A stretch of 64,000 bases of DNA from Actinoplanes regularis. GTDB taxonomy: Bacteria; Actinomycetota; Actinomycetes; Mycobacteriales; Micromonosporaceae. The stretch is from the NCBI RefSeq assembly GCF_900188005.1, contig NZ_FZNR01000032.1, positions 16,371 to 80,370 of the forward strand, read 5' to 3'. The notes beneath the pieces are model-generated. The model did no database searches, was not told where the DNA came from, and worked only from the letters and a program-made list of their open reading frames with translations. Both the position numbers and the translations under genes were made by a program. This document shows, piece by piece, positions 17,369 through 25,009 of the stretch (position 1 is the stretch's first letter; each line of letters begins with the position of its first letter).

Positions 17369-18709
17369 TCACCTTCGACGGTGCTGATTCGCTTGCTGCG
17401 GGTCAGCACCGCCAGGTGCCTTCAGTGGACCGTATGTCGCTCCCAGGAGCCGGTCTGCCGCCTCGAATACCGCGATGCTGGCTGCCTGGCAGTCGAGGCC
17501 TTCGGGTAGGTCGGCATGGCGCAGGCGAGCAGTCAGGATTGCGCCGCGCGCGCCCGGACCTACTTCGATGACGCCGTGCGGCTCCGTTCGGCCCGCGCTG
17601 ATGAGGGTCGAACCGAACCAGCGAACGGGCTCGCGAGCCACACGGTCGTTGTCCGGGAACGGAGCGCGGATCAGTAGCTCGCCGGTCTCCCGGAAGGCGT
17701 GCGCGACGTACCGTCCGAGAGTCGAACCTGGCAGGTTGATCAGCCCGGCGCGAGCCGCCAAGGCGCAGGCGTGCACCGCGACGCGAACCGTCGCCGGCAG
17801 GCTCTCCAACGCCGAGGTGACCCTGGTGTTGAGGTCGGTGGGGCGGAAGCCGTCGGGAGTGAGGATGCCGTCTACCGAGAATCCTCCGCGGTACGCCAGA
17901 CACGCGCGCAACTGGTCGCCGAGCCGCCGGGTCAATGCTGTGAGTGGGGCCTGCTCCGGTGCCGACAGCGGGGCGGCGCCTGCGCACAGGAACGATCCGC
18001 CTTCCCTTCGCTGCGGGACCAGCAGCTCCAAGGGCGGGAAGACGACCGTCGTATCCGCGCTGGTCAGCCCGTGCAGGCGACAGGGCCGTCCGGTCAGATG
18101 CGGCATGATCCGTACGCGGAAGCGGCCGTCGTCGATCTCGGTGAGTGTGGTTCGGATCCCGCTCCCGCCCGCTACGGGCGCCTCGCCGAGCCGCTGCCAC
18201 GAGGCGACGATGCCGGTGGGTGCCAGACCGTCAGGCCTCAGCAGAGTGCCGGGCCGGTCGAGGGCCACCGATTCGGCGCGGTCCACGCCCATGACGTCCC
18301 ACACCGTGTCCACGACACTCTTGTGTTCGACAAATGACCAGCTTGGGTGCTTTGCCCCGAAAAGGTGACGGTCACCGACTTCTCTCGGGTCGAGCGGGTC
18401 GGTGACCAGGAGAACCGCTCGGCGTGCCGGGTCGAAGTCGTCGGCCATCTCCGCGAGTGGCGACCTCCGGGCCAGGGTGCCCAGCAGAGCGTGCCGGGCC
18501 GCGACCAGTTCTCCGGCTTCCCGGTGTGACGGATGGGCGAGCAGCGGCGAGAGCTGAGGACCGTCGAAGGCCAGCACCAGCGCCGAGCTCACCCCGGCGG
18601 TCTTCAGCAATTGTTCCCACGCCGGAACCTCCTCATGCTGGGAGCAGAACACGATGACGTTCTCGCTGCCGAGGCGTCGGCGAAGGACGGCCACGACCTG
18701 ATCAAGCAT
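17369..18709 (-). CDS. ATP-grasp-fold enzyme, last gene of the minus-strand operon
   Basis: The 446-residue protein has a divergent N-terminal domain (1-150) and then an ATP-grasp-like core. This includes FRVRIMPHLTGRPCRL, a region resembling the central strand-loop of carboxylate-amine ligases, and GGFSVDGILTPDGFRPTDLN, the metal-binding Asp/Asn segment. Such enzymes activate a carboxylate as acyl phosphate and join it to an amine, often forming peptide bonds in natural products. Its start overlaps the FkbM gene by eight bases and its end lies eight bases from the end of gltX. The reaction is inferred from fold only. Confidence 0.68.
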   Translation of the reverse strand: MLDQVVAVLRRRLGSENVIVFCSQHEEVPAWEQLLKTAGVSSALVLAFDGPQLSPLLAHPSHREAGELVAARHALLGTLARRSPLAEMADDFDPARRAVLLVTDPLDPREVGDRHLFGAKHPSWSFVEHKSVVDTVWDVMGVDRAESVALDRPGTLLRPDGLAPTGIVASWQRLGEAPVAGGSGIRTTLTEIDDGRFRVRIMPHLTGRPCRLHGLTSADTTVVFPPLELLVPQRREGGSFLCAGAAPLSAPEQAPLTALTRRLGDQLRACLAYRGGFSVDGILTPDGFRPTDLNTRVTSALESLPATVRVAVHACALAARAGLINLPGSTLGRYVAHAFRETGELLIRAPFPDNDRVAREPVRWFGSTLISAGRTEPHGVIEVGPGARGAILTARLRHADLPEGLDCQAASIAVFEAADRLLGATYGPLKAPGGADPQQANQHRRR

Positions 18710-19334
18710 CGGGCCACCGCTGCCGGCTGACCGCGTCCGTGCCGCGAAGGATCAGGTTGGACGGTGTTCGGTGCAGGAGTTCGTACTGGTCAAAGCCGAA
18801 CGCGCGGTGCAGATGCGCGGTGCTGCGGCCAGGACTGGAATCGTCGTACTCGACGATGACGATTCCGGGACGGTGGCGTTCAGGGTCGAAGGATGCCCAG
18901 ACATCCAGCTCGGTGCCTTCGACATCGATGGTGAGCAGATCGATGCGCTCAATACCCGCCTCGGTGAGCAGATCCTCCAGGGTGCGGCAGACGATGCTGA
19001 CCACGGTGTAGCCGACGCCGCGCTCGCCCAGCCCCGACCATGAGGGCTTGACGTCGTACATGCTGAAAGGCTGCGGTCCGGTCCCGCTGGCGACGGCGCA
19101 CATCTGCAGCCGACACCTTCTCCGGGCGAGGGCCTCCCGATTGCGGGGATCCGGATCGACGCAAAGGCCGGACCAGCCCTGATCCTCGAAGAACAGGCTA
19201 TTGCTGCCGCGGACGCCATCCCCCGCACCGACGTCGACGAACACTCCTCGCCGTGGCGTCACGAGCCGCTCGGTGAGCCAACGGTCTTCACCCCACTGGC
19301 TGGAGTAGGGGGCAGGCTGCGTGTAGGGGAGCAT
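18702..19334 (-). CDS. FkbM-family SAM-dependent methyltransferase
   Basis: This 210-residue protein has the SAM-binding loop VFVDVGAGDG, an acidic residue after strand 2 (LCVDPDPRN) and the FkbM hallmark IDLLTIDVEGTELDV. FkbM enzymes usually O-methylate sugars or hydroxyl groups of natural products. TGATG joins it to the upstream epimerase gene (one-base overlap), so it is part of the seven-gene operon. A dedicated SAM synthetase is encoded four genes upstream. Confidence 0.88.
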   Translation of the reverse strand: MLPYTQPAPYSSQWGEDRWLTERLVTPRRGVFVDVGAGDGVRGSNSLFFEDQGWSGLCVDPDPRNREALARRRCRLQMCAVASGTGPQPFSMYDVKPSWSGLGERGVGYTVVSIVCRTLEDLLTEAGIERIDLLTIDVEGTELDVWASFDPERHRPGIVIVEYDDSSPGRSTAHLHRAFGFDQYELLHRTPSNLILRGTDAVSRQRWPDA

Positions 19335-20281
19335 CAGGATCCCCCGATCGATCGGAGCAGCGCTTGCTCGCGGTCGAGTGTCAGCCAGTGGGGATGCCGA
19401 TACCGATGAGTCCGGTACCAGGAGATGAGGTCAGCGATCGTCGCGCTGAGCGGGCGGTCGACGAAGCCCATTTGAGTGGCACGGTCGGTTCCGGTCCGTA
19501 GATGGGCTCGGAACGGGTGATCAGTGGGCAGCCACAGCGGTACTTCCTGCCAAGGCCGAACACCACGGGCCAGGACGAATTGCTCCGGGGCCCAGTGGAA
19601 TTCCGACTCGCCGTGTCCAGCGGCCCGGATCAGGTCGATGAACTCGGCGAACAGCGTGATCGAGCCCGCGACGTTGACCACGCCGGTGTGCTCGGAGTCG
19701 ACCATCGCCGCCAGGAATCCGGCGACGTCACGAACGTCGACGAGTTGTACCGGCTGGTCCGGCCTTGCCGGAACGAGGACTCCCGTGCCTCGCAGTGCTC
19801 GGTCGATCCAATAGGCGGCCCGCCCGGACGGGTCGTCCGGCCCGGTGACCACACCGAGCCGGACGACCAGAGACTGCGCCGGAAGAAGAGCAGCGCGGCG
19901 TTCGCACTGGACCTTCCCGCGAGCCACACTGTGCATGTTCACCGGCACCGACTCGTCCGCGATCCGGGACAGCCCCGCCGCCTGGTAGATCCCGCACGTG
20001 GACAACAGCAGGTAACGCTGGGCCGGGATGCTCTGACTCACGTCCATGTCCACGGCCGTGTGTGCGCACGTGTCGATGACCGTGTCCCAGCCGGTTTCCA
20101 GATCTGCTCGGGTCGCCGGGCCGGGTCGGCGTCGGTCTCCGACGATGCTTGCCGCGCCGGGAGTGACGGGACGGCGACCCCGGCTGAACACCGTCACGTC
20201 GTGGCCTCGGTCCACACAGGCGGCGACCACGTGAGACCCGATGAAGCCGGTGCCGCCGATCACCAGAACCCTGGCGCCCAT
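19334..20281 (-). CDS. NAD-dependent epimerase/dehydratase, short-chain dehydrogenase fold
   Basis: The start at 20281 (MGARVLVIGGTGFIGSHV) overlaps the PhyH stop by one base; the longer open frame to 20644 is antisense-like sequence. The 315-residue protein has the Rossmann motif GGTGFIG at residue 9. The active-site Ser/Thr and Tyr region is unusual: LLLSTCGIYQAAG supplies Tyr, but the usual YxxxK is replaced by a segment with GKVQCERRA. It resembles the group containing isoflavone-reductase-like and mRNA-binding epimerases. Substrate unknown; a tailoring step on the product is likely. Confidence 0.82.
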   Translation of the reverse strand: MGARVLVIGGTGFIGSHVVAACVDRGHDVTVFSRGRRPVTPGAASIVGDRRRPGPATRADLETGWDTVIDTCAHTAVDMDVSQSIPAQRYLLLSTCGIYQAAGLSRIADESVPVNMHSVARGKVQCERRAALLPAQSLVVRLGVVTGPDDPSGRAAYWIDRALRGTGVLVPARPDQPVQLVDVRDVAGFLAAMVDSEHTGVVNVAGSITLFAEFIDLIRAAGHGESEFHWAPEQFVLARGVRPWQEVPLWLPTDHPFRAHLRTGTDRATQMGFVDRPLSATIADLISWYRTHRYRHPHWLTLDREQALLRSIGGS

Positions 20282-21012
20282 CAGCGGCCGACTGCCGTAT
20301 AGCCGAGCACGAGCAGCCGCCGTGGCTTGTCCGTCAGATTGGCCTCGCTCGCGTGCACCAGGGCCGCGTCCCACACGAGGACAGTCCCGGCCTCGGCCGT
20401 CAGCGTGGCCGCATCGTCGTCCGGAGCCGACTCGTCCGGCACGACCGGGCCTTGATCCGCCGTCGGTACGTACTCGACGGGCCGGCGATGAGTTCCGGGC
20501 CAGACACGCAGCGCGCCCGCCTCGGCCGGGCAGTCGTCCAGACACACTGCGACGGTCAGCACCCGGCTGAAGCCACGTGCGGCGAAGTACGTCGCATCCG
20601 AGTGCTTGCGAACCTCTTCTCCCAGCACGGGTAAGGCCGCCCACAGAACGTCGGCTTTCAGGGCCTCCTTGTAGGTGATCTTGTCCTCCATCGGCTCCAC
20701 CTCGGCGCCGAGCAGCGCTGATGCGACGGCCGACAGCGTCTGACCACGCGCCACGTTGCTGAAGGCCGGTGCCAGGTCAGCGACGGGTTTCACCTTGAAG
20801 ACGTACGCCCGGCCGTCCGGCAGCCGCCACCAGGTGAGCCGGGGATGGGCCACCTGCTGGGCCAGGGTCGCTCCGACGACCTGGTCGAACACACATGAGG
20901 CGGCGTCGCGGAGAGCCCCGACGGTGGGGGCGTCGAGAACGCCGCGCAGCACCACGTACCCGTCCTCGTCGAAAGCGAGTCGCACCGAGGAACTGATCGG
21001 CACCGTGTCCAT
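20281..21012 (-). CDS. Phytanoyl-CoA dioxygenase (PhyH)-family Fe(II)/2-oxoglutarate oxygenase
   Basis: The start at 21012 (MDTVPISSSVRLAF) overlaps the methyltransferase stop by one base and is preferred over the ATG at 21069. The 243-residue protein has the iron ligands HxD in RKHSDATYFA and the distal His in ALVHASEANL, followed by the 2-oxoglutarate-binding Arg in DKPRRLLVLGY. Family members hydroxylate or halogenate unactivated carbons in natural-product precursors. Its place between methyltransferase and epimerase genes supports a tailoring role. Confidence 0.86.
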   Translation of the reverse strand: MDTVPISSSVRLAFDEDGYVVLRGVLDAPTVGALRDAASCVFDQVVGATLAQQVAHPRLTWWRLPDGRAYVFKVKPVADLAPAFSNVARGQTLSAVASALLGAEVEPMEDKITYKEALKADVLWAALPVLGEEVRKHSDATYFAARGFSRVLTVAVCLDDCPAEAGALRVWPGTHRRPVEYVPTADQGPVVPDESAPDDDAATLTAEAGTVLVWDAALVHASEANLTDKPRRLLVLGYTAVGR

Positions 21013-21665
21013 CAGCCGTCTCCTTTCATCGCGATCGGTACGAGAAAGTCCGCGCTGGGTTTGCTCCAAGCAGCCGGTAGGTCGGCCGGAGGTATGCGGT
21101 AAGGGGCGGCCTGCCAGCCGGGGAAGTGCTTATCCAGGACGTACGTCCGGGCCACAGGCAGGTGCGTGCCGCTGTGAAAGAAGCTGAACCGTCCGCCCGG
21201 TCGCAGGGCCGGCAGGGCGACATGCTCGACGAACTGGGCGAAGTCCGCGTCGGCATGACCGTCCGGCGGCCAGGTGTCGTACATGATCGCGTCGAGGCTC
21301 GCCGGAGGTAGGGCGACCGACTGCCAGGGCCGCACCTCGAACGTCGCCGCGCAGCGAAGCGCCGACCTGACTCGTGGAGCAACCAGCTCCACCACGCCCG
21401 AATGCGGTTCCACCGCCCGGTAGCCGCCGATCCGATGCGCGCCGATCTGCTCGGCGAAGACCCCCAGCCCGAGACCGACCTCGAGAACCCGTGGCGCCGC
21501 CTGGCCGGCGACCAGGCGGCGGGCATGCTCGGCCATGAGTCCGGCTTCGGCGAAGAACATCACGTAGGTGTCGCCCAGCCGCAAACCTTGCCGGTCGATG
21601 ACCGGGTTCCGGGATCGCAGCTGCTCCAGATGGCGGACATGGACGTCGTCCAGCACCGTCGTCAT
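21012..21665 (-). CDS. Class I SAM methyltransferase, guanidinoacetate-methyltransferase-like
   Basis: This 217-residue enzyme has motif I RVLEVGLGLGVFAEQI, an acidic strand 2 end (YRAVEPHSG), and DAIMYDTWPPDGHADADF followed by LPALRPGGRFSFFHSG. The Y-D-T-x-P segment and overall layout resemble guanidinoacetate and arginine delta-N-methyltransferases (GAMT/RMT2 group), suggesting methylation of a guanidino or amine nitrogen. That substrate class is an inference from motif likeness. It is coupled by ATGA to the SAM synthetase gene upstream. Confidence 0.75.
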   Translation of the reverse strand: MTTVLDDVHVRHLEQLRSRNPVIDRQGLRLGDTYVMFFAEAGLMAEHARRLVAGQAAPRVLEVGLGLGVFAEQIGAHRIGGYRAVEPHSGVVELVAPRVRSALRCAATFEVRPWQSVALPPASLDAIMYDTWPPDGHADADFAQFVEHVALPALRPGGRFSFFHSGTHLPVARTYVLDKHFPGWQAAPYRIPPADLPAAWSKPSADFLVPIAMKGDG

Positions 21666-22891
21666 GACGACGCCCGATCTCGGAACCGGGCTATCGGATC
21701 CTCGCCGAGAAATCGTTCATGGTAGGACGGAGCAGTCCCGAGAGCCTCACGAGCGATCGCTTCGCCAGCGGCACCGACCGGTAGATCACTGCGGAGCAGC
21801 ACATACGCAGGCTCATCCAGCCGGCCACCATTACGGGCGGCGACCACCACATCGGCGTAGACGCCCAACTGTGCGAACAATCGACCAGCGATGTCACCGG
21901 CGATCGCCGTGTAGATCTTGCCGACATGGTGCACGGGATTCTTGCCGGCGGGTGCCTCGCCGCTGGCCGGCCGCAACGGCTCGATGACACCGTTGTAGCG
22001 GTTCCCCCGTCCCACCGCACCGCAGTCGCCCTTGCCGAGAGACGTACCGAACGGCGCCAAGTAGCCGCGGCCCGGAATATCCTTCGTGTTCAGGTGCAAC
22101 CGCGCTTCTCCTAGGGGAAGCGACAGGCTGTCGAGGAACTGCTTCACCTCGTTGCCGAGCTCGTCCTGAACGGCGTCCAGCCGGTCGCGGTACTGCGTCC
22201 AGGTGCTCACCGCCCCCGGCAGAAACGGAACGGCTGCGGTGACGTCCAGCTCGGCACCCGAACGGACCACCATGACCTTCACGTCCGTGCCGGTGCCGAA
22301 ACGGGAGCGGAAGTCACGCCGAGTCAGCAGCGACTCCAACCAGACGGCAGTCTCCGCGGCCGCACCACGAGGCCCGCTTCCCGCGCACAGAACGGTGTCG
22401 TTCGCGACGGACTCGTCCGCCAGCACCTCGCGGACGGCAGCCGCCGTCCGCGGCTGGTAGAACTGCTCGTCATGATCCACAGCGGTGCCGGCGGTGTTGT
22501 TGATGTGCAGCCGTAGATGATCCAACACGGTCTCGTCGCCGAGAACCTCCACCAGAACGCTCCGGGTCACCTCGCCGAACAGGTCGGCGAGCGGAAGCCG
22601 CGTTCCACCCAGATGCTCGGTGAGCTTGCCGAACAGGTAGCCGTCGATCGGCTTGCGGATGTCGTAGCCGCCAAACCGGACGTCGGCCGCCGCCCCCACC
22701 AGGTTGACCTTGTCGACCCAGTGGTTCGGCACCACGCCGAATTGCTCCCGGCACAGGTGGGCGTACCGCCGGGAGAAACTGTCCGCGACCAGGTCGGCGA
22801 GGCTGTCGGGATGGCCGATGCCCTTACGTTCGGCGACATCGAAGGGCATCTGGTCGGGGTGGACGGCACCGAGGCTGGTCAGCACTCTCAT
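21662..22891 (-). CDS. S-adenosylmethionine synthetase, archaeal-type
   Basis: The 409-residue protein starts at 22891 (MRVLTSLGAVHPDQ); a longer open frame to 23065 overlaps the radical SAM gene and is rejected. It carries AERKGIGHPDSLADLV and a KVNLVGAAADVRFGG segment typical of the archaeal MAT family, not the bacterial MetK family. It makes SAM from methionine and ATP. An archaeal-type copy between a methyltransferase and a radical SAM gene (ATGA overlap on both sides) suggests local SAM supply for the pathway, or use of an altered methionine. Confidence 0.88.
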   Translation of the reverse strand: MRVLTSLGAVHPDQMPFDVAERKGIGHPDSLADLVADSFSRRYAHLCREQFGVVPNHWVDKVNLVGAAADVRFGGYDIRKPIDGYLFGKLTEHLGGTRLPLADLFGEVTRSVLVEVLGDETVLDHLRLHINNTAGTAVDHDEQFYQPRTAAAVREVLADESVANDTVLCAGSGPRGAAAETAVWLESLLTRRDFRSRFGTGTDVKVMVVRSGAELDVTAAVPFLPGAVSTWTQYRDRLDAVQDELGNEVKQFLDSLSLPLGEARLHLNTKDIPGRGYLAPFGTSLGKGDCGAVGRGNRYNGVIEPLRPASGEAPAGKNPVHHVGKIYTAIAGDIAGRLFAQLGVYADVVVAARNGGRLDEPAYVLLRSDLPVGAAGEAIAREALGTAPSYHERFLGEDPIARFRDRASS

Positions 22892-23811
22892 GCCCGGGCC
22901 TCCGACTGGCTCGCTGCCGTTCCGGCTGGAGCGGGAGGATTCACCAGATAGGCCAGGCACTGCGACAGGACCAGGACACGTCGTGCCGGGCAAGCCGTGC
23001 TCTCTCGGGCAGGCCGGAACGTCCCGTCGTAGAGGTTGCCGTAGCACGTCGGAACGGATGCGCACCTGCGTACCTCGCCGGTGACCGTGACCTTGAACGA
23101 ACTCATGCCCGCCGTACAGGGCTGGCCGCGGAAAGCGAGCATCCCGTCCAGGTACGGGCGGTTGAACACGTACTCGCCGGAGTTCGCCAGGATCAGGTCA
23201 CGTTCCTCGTCGGTGTAGGACTCCGGGTAGCGGCGGCCTTCGTGTACGCCCTTGAAGACCTTGGCGCGGACCGGCTCCACGCCGAGACCAGCCAGAACCG
23301 CGAGATCCTCCCGTAGCCGCGGCAGCAGCGGCGGGTACAGGACATAGAGGGAGACCACGTCGAAGCCGGCGGACCGCAGGATCCGGAACGACTCGGCGTA
23401 CGTCTCCAACGGCAAGCCGAGACGCTCACGCTCAGGCATGTGCAGCGCTGCCACGATCTTCACGACCCTGGCCGGATCGACCGACGATGCGAAATCGGCC
23501 ACCAGGTCGGGTGACGCCAGGTTCGTGTTGATGCTGATCCAGTTGCGGCGGGTCAGCCCGGCGCACAACCGCGCGAAGTCGGGAAAGAGGAACGGCTCCC
23601 CGCCCGACATGTGCACCAGTGAGGTGCCCTCGAGTTCCTCGAAACGGCGCACGACCAGGTCGGCCGGCGGCTCCTCCAGCGGCTTCTTGTTCAGGACGTA
23701 CCGGATCTGCGGATGGCAGTACTCGCAGAAGAAATTGCACCGATTCGTCAGGTGCCAGTCGAACTCCCACGCCCACGGCGCGGGGTCCGACGTCATCGCT
23801 GAGACGCGCAT
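22888..23811 (-). CDS. Radical SAM enzyme with SPASM-like C-terminus
   Basis: The ATG at 23811 has GGGGAGGAG about six bases upstream, a strong site marking the first gene of the operon. The 307-residue protein binds a [4Fe-4S] cluster through Cys25, Cys29 and Cys32 (CNFFCEYC). It has the GGEP-type SAM motif in HMSGGEPFLFPDF, and later cysteines (CTAG, RRCASVPTCYG, TACPARR, SQC) that could hold an auxiliary cluster. Radical SAM-SPASM enzymes commonly modify peptides or amino acids. No certain precursor peptide gene adjoins it, though one questionable frame lies just upstream (see findings). Confidence 0.87.
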   Translation of the reverse strand: MRVSAMTSDPAPWAWEFDWHLTNRCNFFCEYCHPQIRYVLNKKPLEEPPADLVVRRFEELEGTSLVHMSGGEPFLFPDFARLCAGLTRRNWISINTNLASPDLVADFASSVDPARVVKIVAALHMPERERLGLPLETYAESFRILRSAGFDVVSLYVLYPPLLPRLREDLAVLAGLGVEPVRAKVFKGVHEGRRYPESYTDEERDLILANSGEYVFNRPYLDGMLAFRGQPCTAGMSSFKVTVTGEVRRCASVPTCYGNLYDGTFRPARESTACPARRVLVLSQCLAYLVNPPAPAGTAASQSEARA

Positions 23812-23910
23812 GATTCTCCTCCCCAGAAGACGACCAGCTCCGGGTTCACTTCGACGAAGGCCGATGTCTCACCCTCGCTGGCGCGAGCATCTGCAAGGCA
23901 GCTCATCGTG

Positions 23911-23929
23911 GGGGTTCACGGTGGACCCC
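23911..23929. promoter_or_regulatory. Putative operator, copy 1 (19-base palindrome)
   Basis: GGGGTTCACGGTGGACCCC pairs at 8 of 9 positions around its centre. It lies 100 bases upstream of the radical SAM start, in the gap before the minus-strand operon. A second near copy begins exactly 42 bases further on, about four helical turns away, which is the spacing expected for cooperative dimer binding on one DNA face. Confidence 0.55.
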
Positions 23930-23952
23930 ACAGGGCCAGAGCCCGATATCGA

Positions 23953-23971
23953 GGGGTTCGCCGTGGACCCC
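23953..23971. promoter_or_regulatory. Putative operator, copy 2
   Basis: GGGGTTCGCCGTGGACCCC differs from copy 1 at two positions and pairs at 7 of 9. The rest of the 346-base gap 23812-24157 holds no gene I can support. The bound protein is unknown; the XRE regulator at 14005 is one candidate, and the sites could also serve the plus-strand genes that begin near 24.2 kb. Confidence 0.5.
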
Positions 23972-24157
23972 CAACGTGATCTACCCAACGTCGGCTGTCG
24001 CACGGGATCGTCTATTTCGTGCCGCCCGATCAGCCGATCGGCGGTGCTCGAAACGGCCCCGGGGTGGGCGTGGGGAGCCGCAGCGGTCTCCCCAGCAGCA
24101 GCGGCACCGGTTCCCGCCCGCCTCGGGGCTTCACCATTCTGAAACGGGAGCAACGAC

Positions 24158-24235
24158 ATGCGCATCCGTGCATCGGACTACCTGGAACAGCGACAGATCG
24201 ACCATGCGACCATCGGCCGTGAGAACCATCGATAG
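24158..24235 (+). CDS. Possible 25-residue peptide upstream of GPP34 gene
   Basis: An ATG at 24158 with GGGAG eight bases before it opens a 25-codon frame that stops at 24235, eleven bases before the GPP34 start. The peptide begins MRIRASDYLEQRQIDHATIG and is charged, with no signal or membrane segment. It may be a short regulatory leader peptide or chance. The Shine-Dalgarno match is its only real support. Confidence 0.3.
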   Translation: MRIRASDYLEQRQIDHATIGRENHR

Positions 24236-24246
24236 GCGGTCTGGTC

Positions 24247-24972
24247 ATGGCATACATCAACACCGCATATTCGAACGGTTCCGCGCCTGCCCGGGGCCGG
24301 CATGCCGCGGTCGCAGGCTGGGCGGCCGGACCGCAGCGGCCGACGTGGCCGCTGGTCGCTGATGACTTTTTCCGGCTCGCCCACCGTGACCACGACGGCC
24401 GTCCACTGCTCGACGAGCACGTCACCGGTCTGGGCCTGGCCGCCGCTCTGCTGGCCGAGTTGGTGCTGGCACGCCGCCTCGCGCTGCCGGGCGGGCAGGT
24501 GATCATCGTGGACGCGACGCCGCCGATCGACGCACTCGCGCACACGGTCCTGGACCGGCTGGCCGCCGAACAAGCCGCCCTGCCAGTCCGGACCTGGCTG
24601 GCCTACCTCGCCCGGACCGCCCAGCGGGACATCGCCGACCGGCTCACCCGGGCCGGGCACCTGCGCCAGACCACCGGGCGGGGCTTGTTCGGGCGGCGGG
24701 TGCGGTACGTGCCCACCGACATGAACACCGCCGCCTGGCCCTGGGCCCGGCTCTCCAGCCGCCTGCAGAAAGGCCAACCCCTGGATGGGTTCGACACCGT
24801 CCTCGGCGGCCTTGTCCTGGCCACCGACCTGTACCGGACGGTATTGCTCGGCCACTCCGCCGACCTCGAAGCCGGGCTTCGAGCCGCCGCCGCCGACGCT
24901 CCGGCCCCGGTGCGGGAGCTGCTGGCCCACACCGAGGCCGCGGTCGGCGACGCGATCATCACCCGCCGCTGA
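24247..24972 (+). CDS. GPP34-family (Golgi phosphoprotein 3-like) protein
   Basis: The 241-residue protein shows the family pattern: LVADDFFRLAHRDHDGRPLL near the N-terminus, the helical block GLAAALLAELVLARRLAL, then DRLTRAGHLRQTTGRGLFG and a C-terminal helical half (GLVLATDLYRTVLLG). GPP34 proteins bind phosphoinositides in eukaryotes. In actinobacteria the family is expanded and its function is mostly unknown. It is followed after 37 bases by an APC permease and then a GNAT gene, probably one transcript. Confidence 0.85.
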   Translation: MAYINTAYSNGSAPARGRHAAVAGWAAGPQRPTWPLVADDFFRLAHRDHDGRPLLDEHVTGLGLAAALLAELVLARRLALPGGQVIIVDATPPIDALAHTVLDRLAAEQAALPVRTWLAYLARTAQRDIADRLTRAGHLRQTTGRGLFGRRVRYVPTDMNTAAWPWARLSSRLQKGQPLDGFDTVLGGLVLATDLYRTVLLGHSADLEAGLRAAAADAPAPVRELLAHTEAAVGDAIITRR

Positions 24973-25009
24973 TCCATCCGACCCAAGCTTGCTCGAAGGG
25001 GATTCCTGC

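Noticed and set aside
22888..23065. An extended start for the SAM synthetase at 23065
   Set aside because: It would overlap the radical SAM gene by 178 bases; the ATGA overlap at 22891 matches the family N-terminus.
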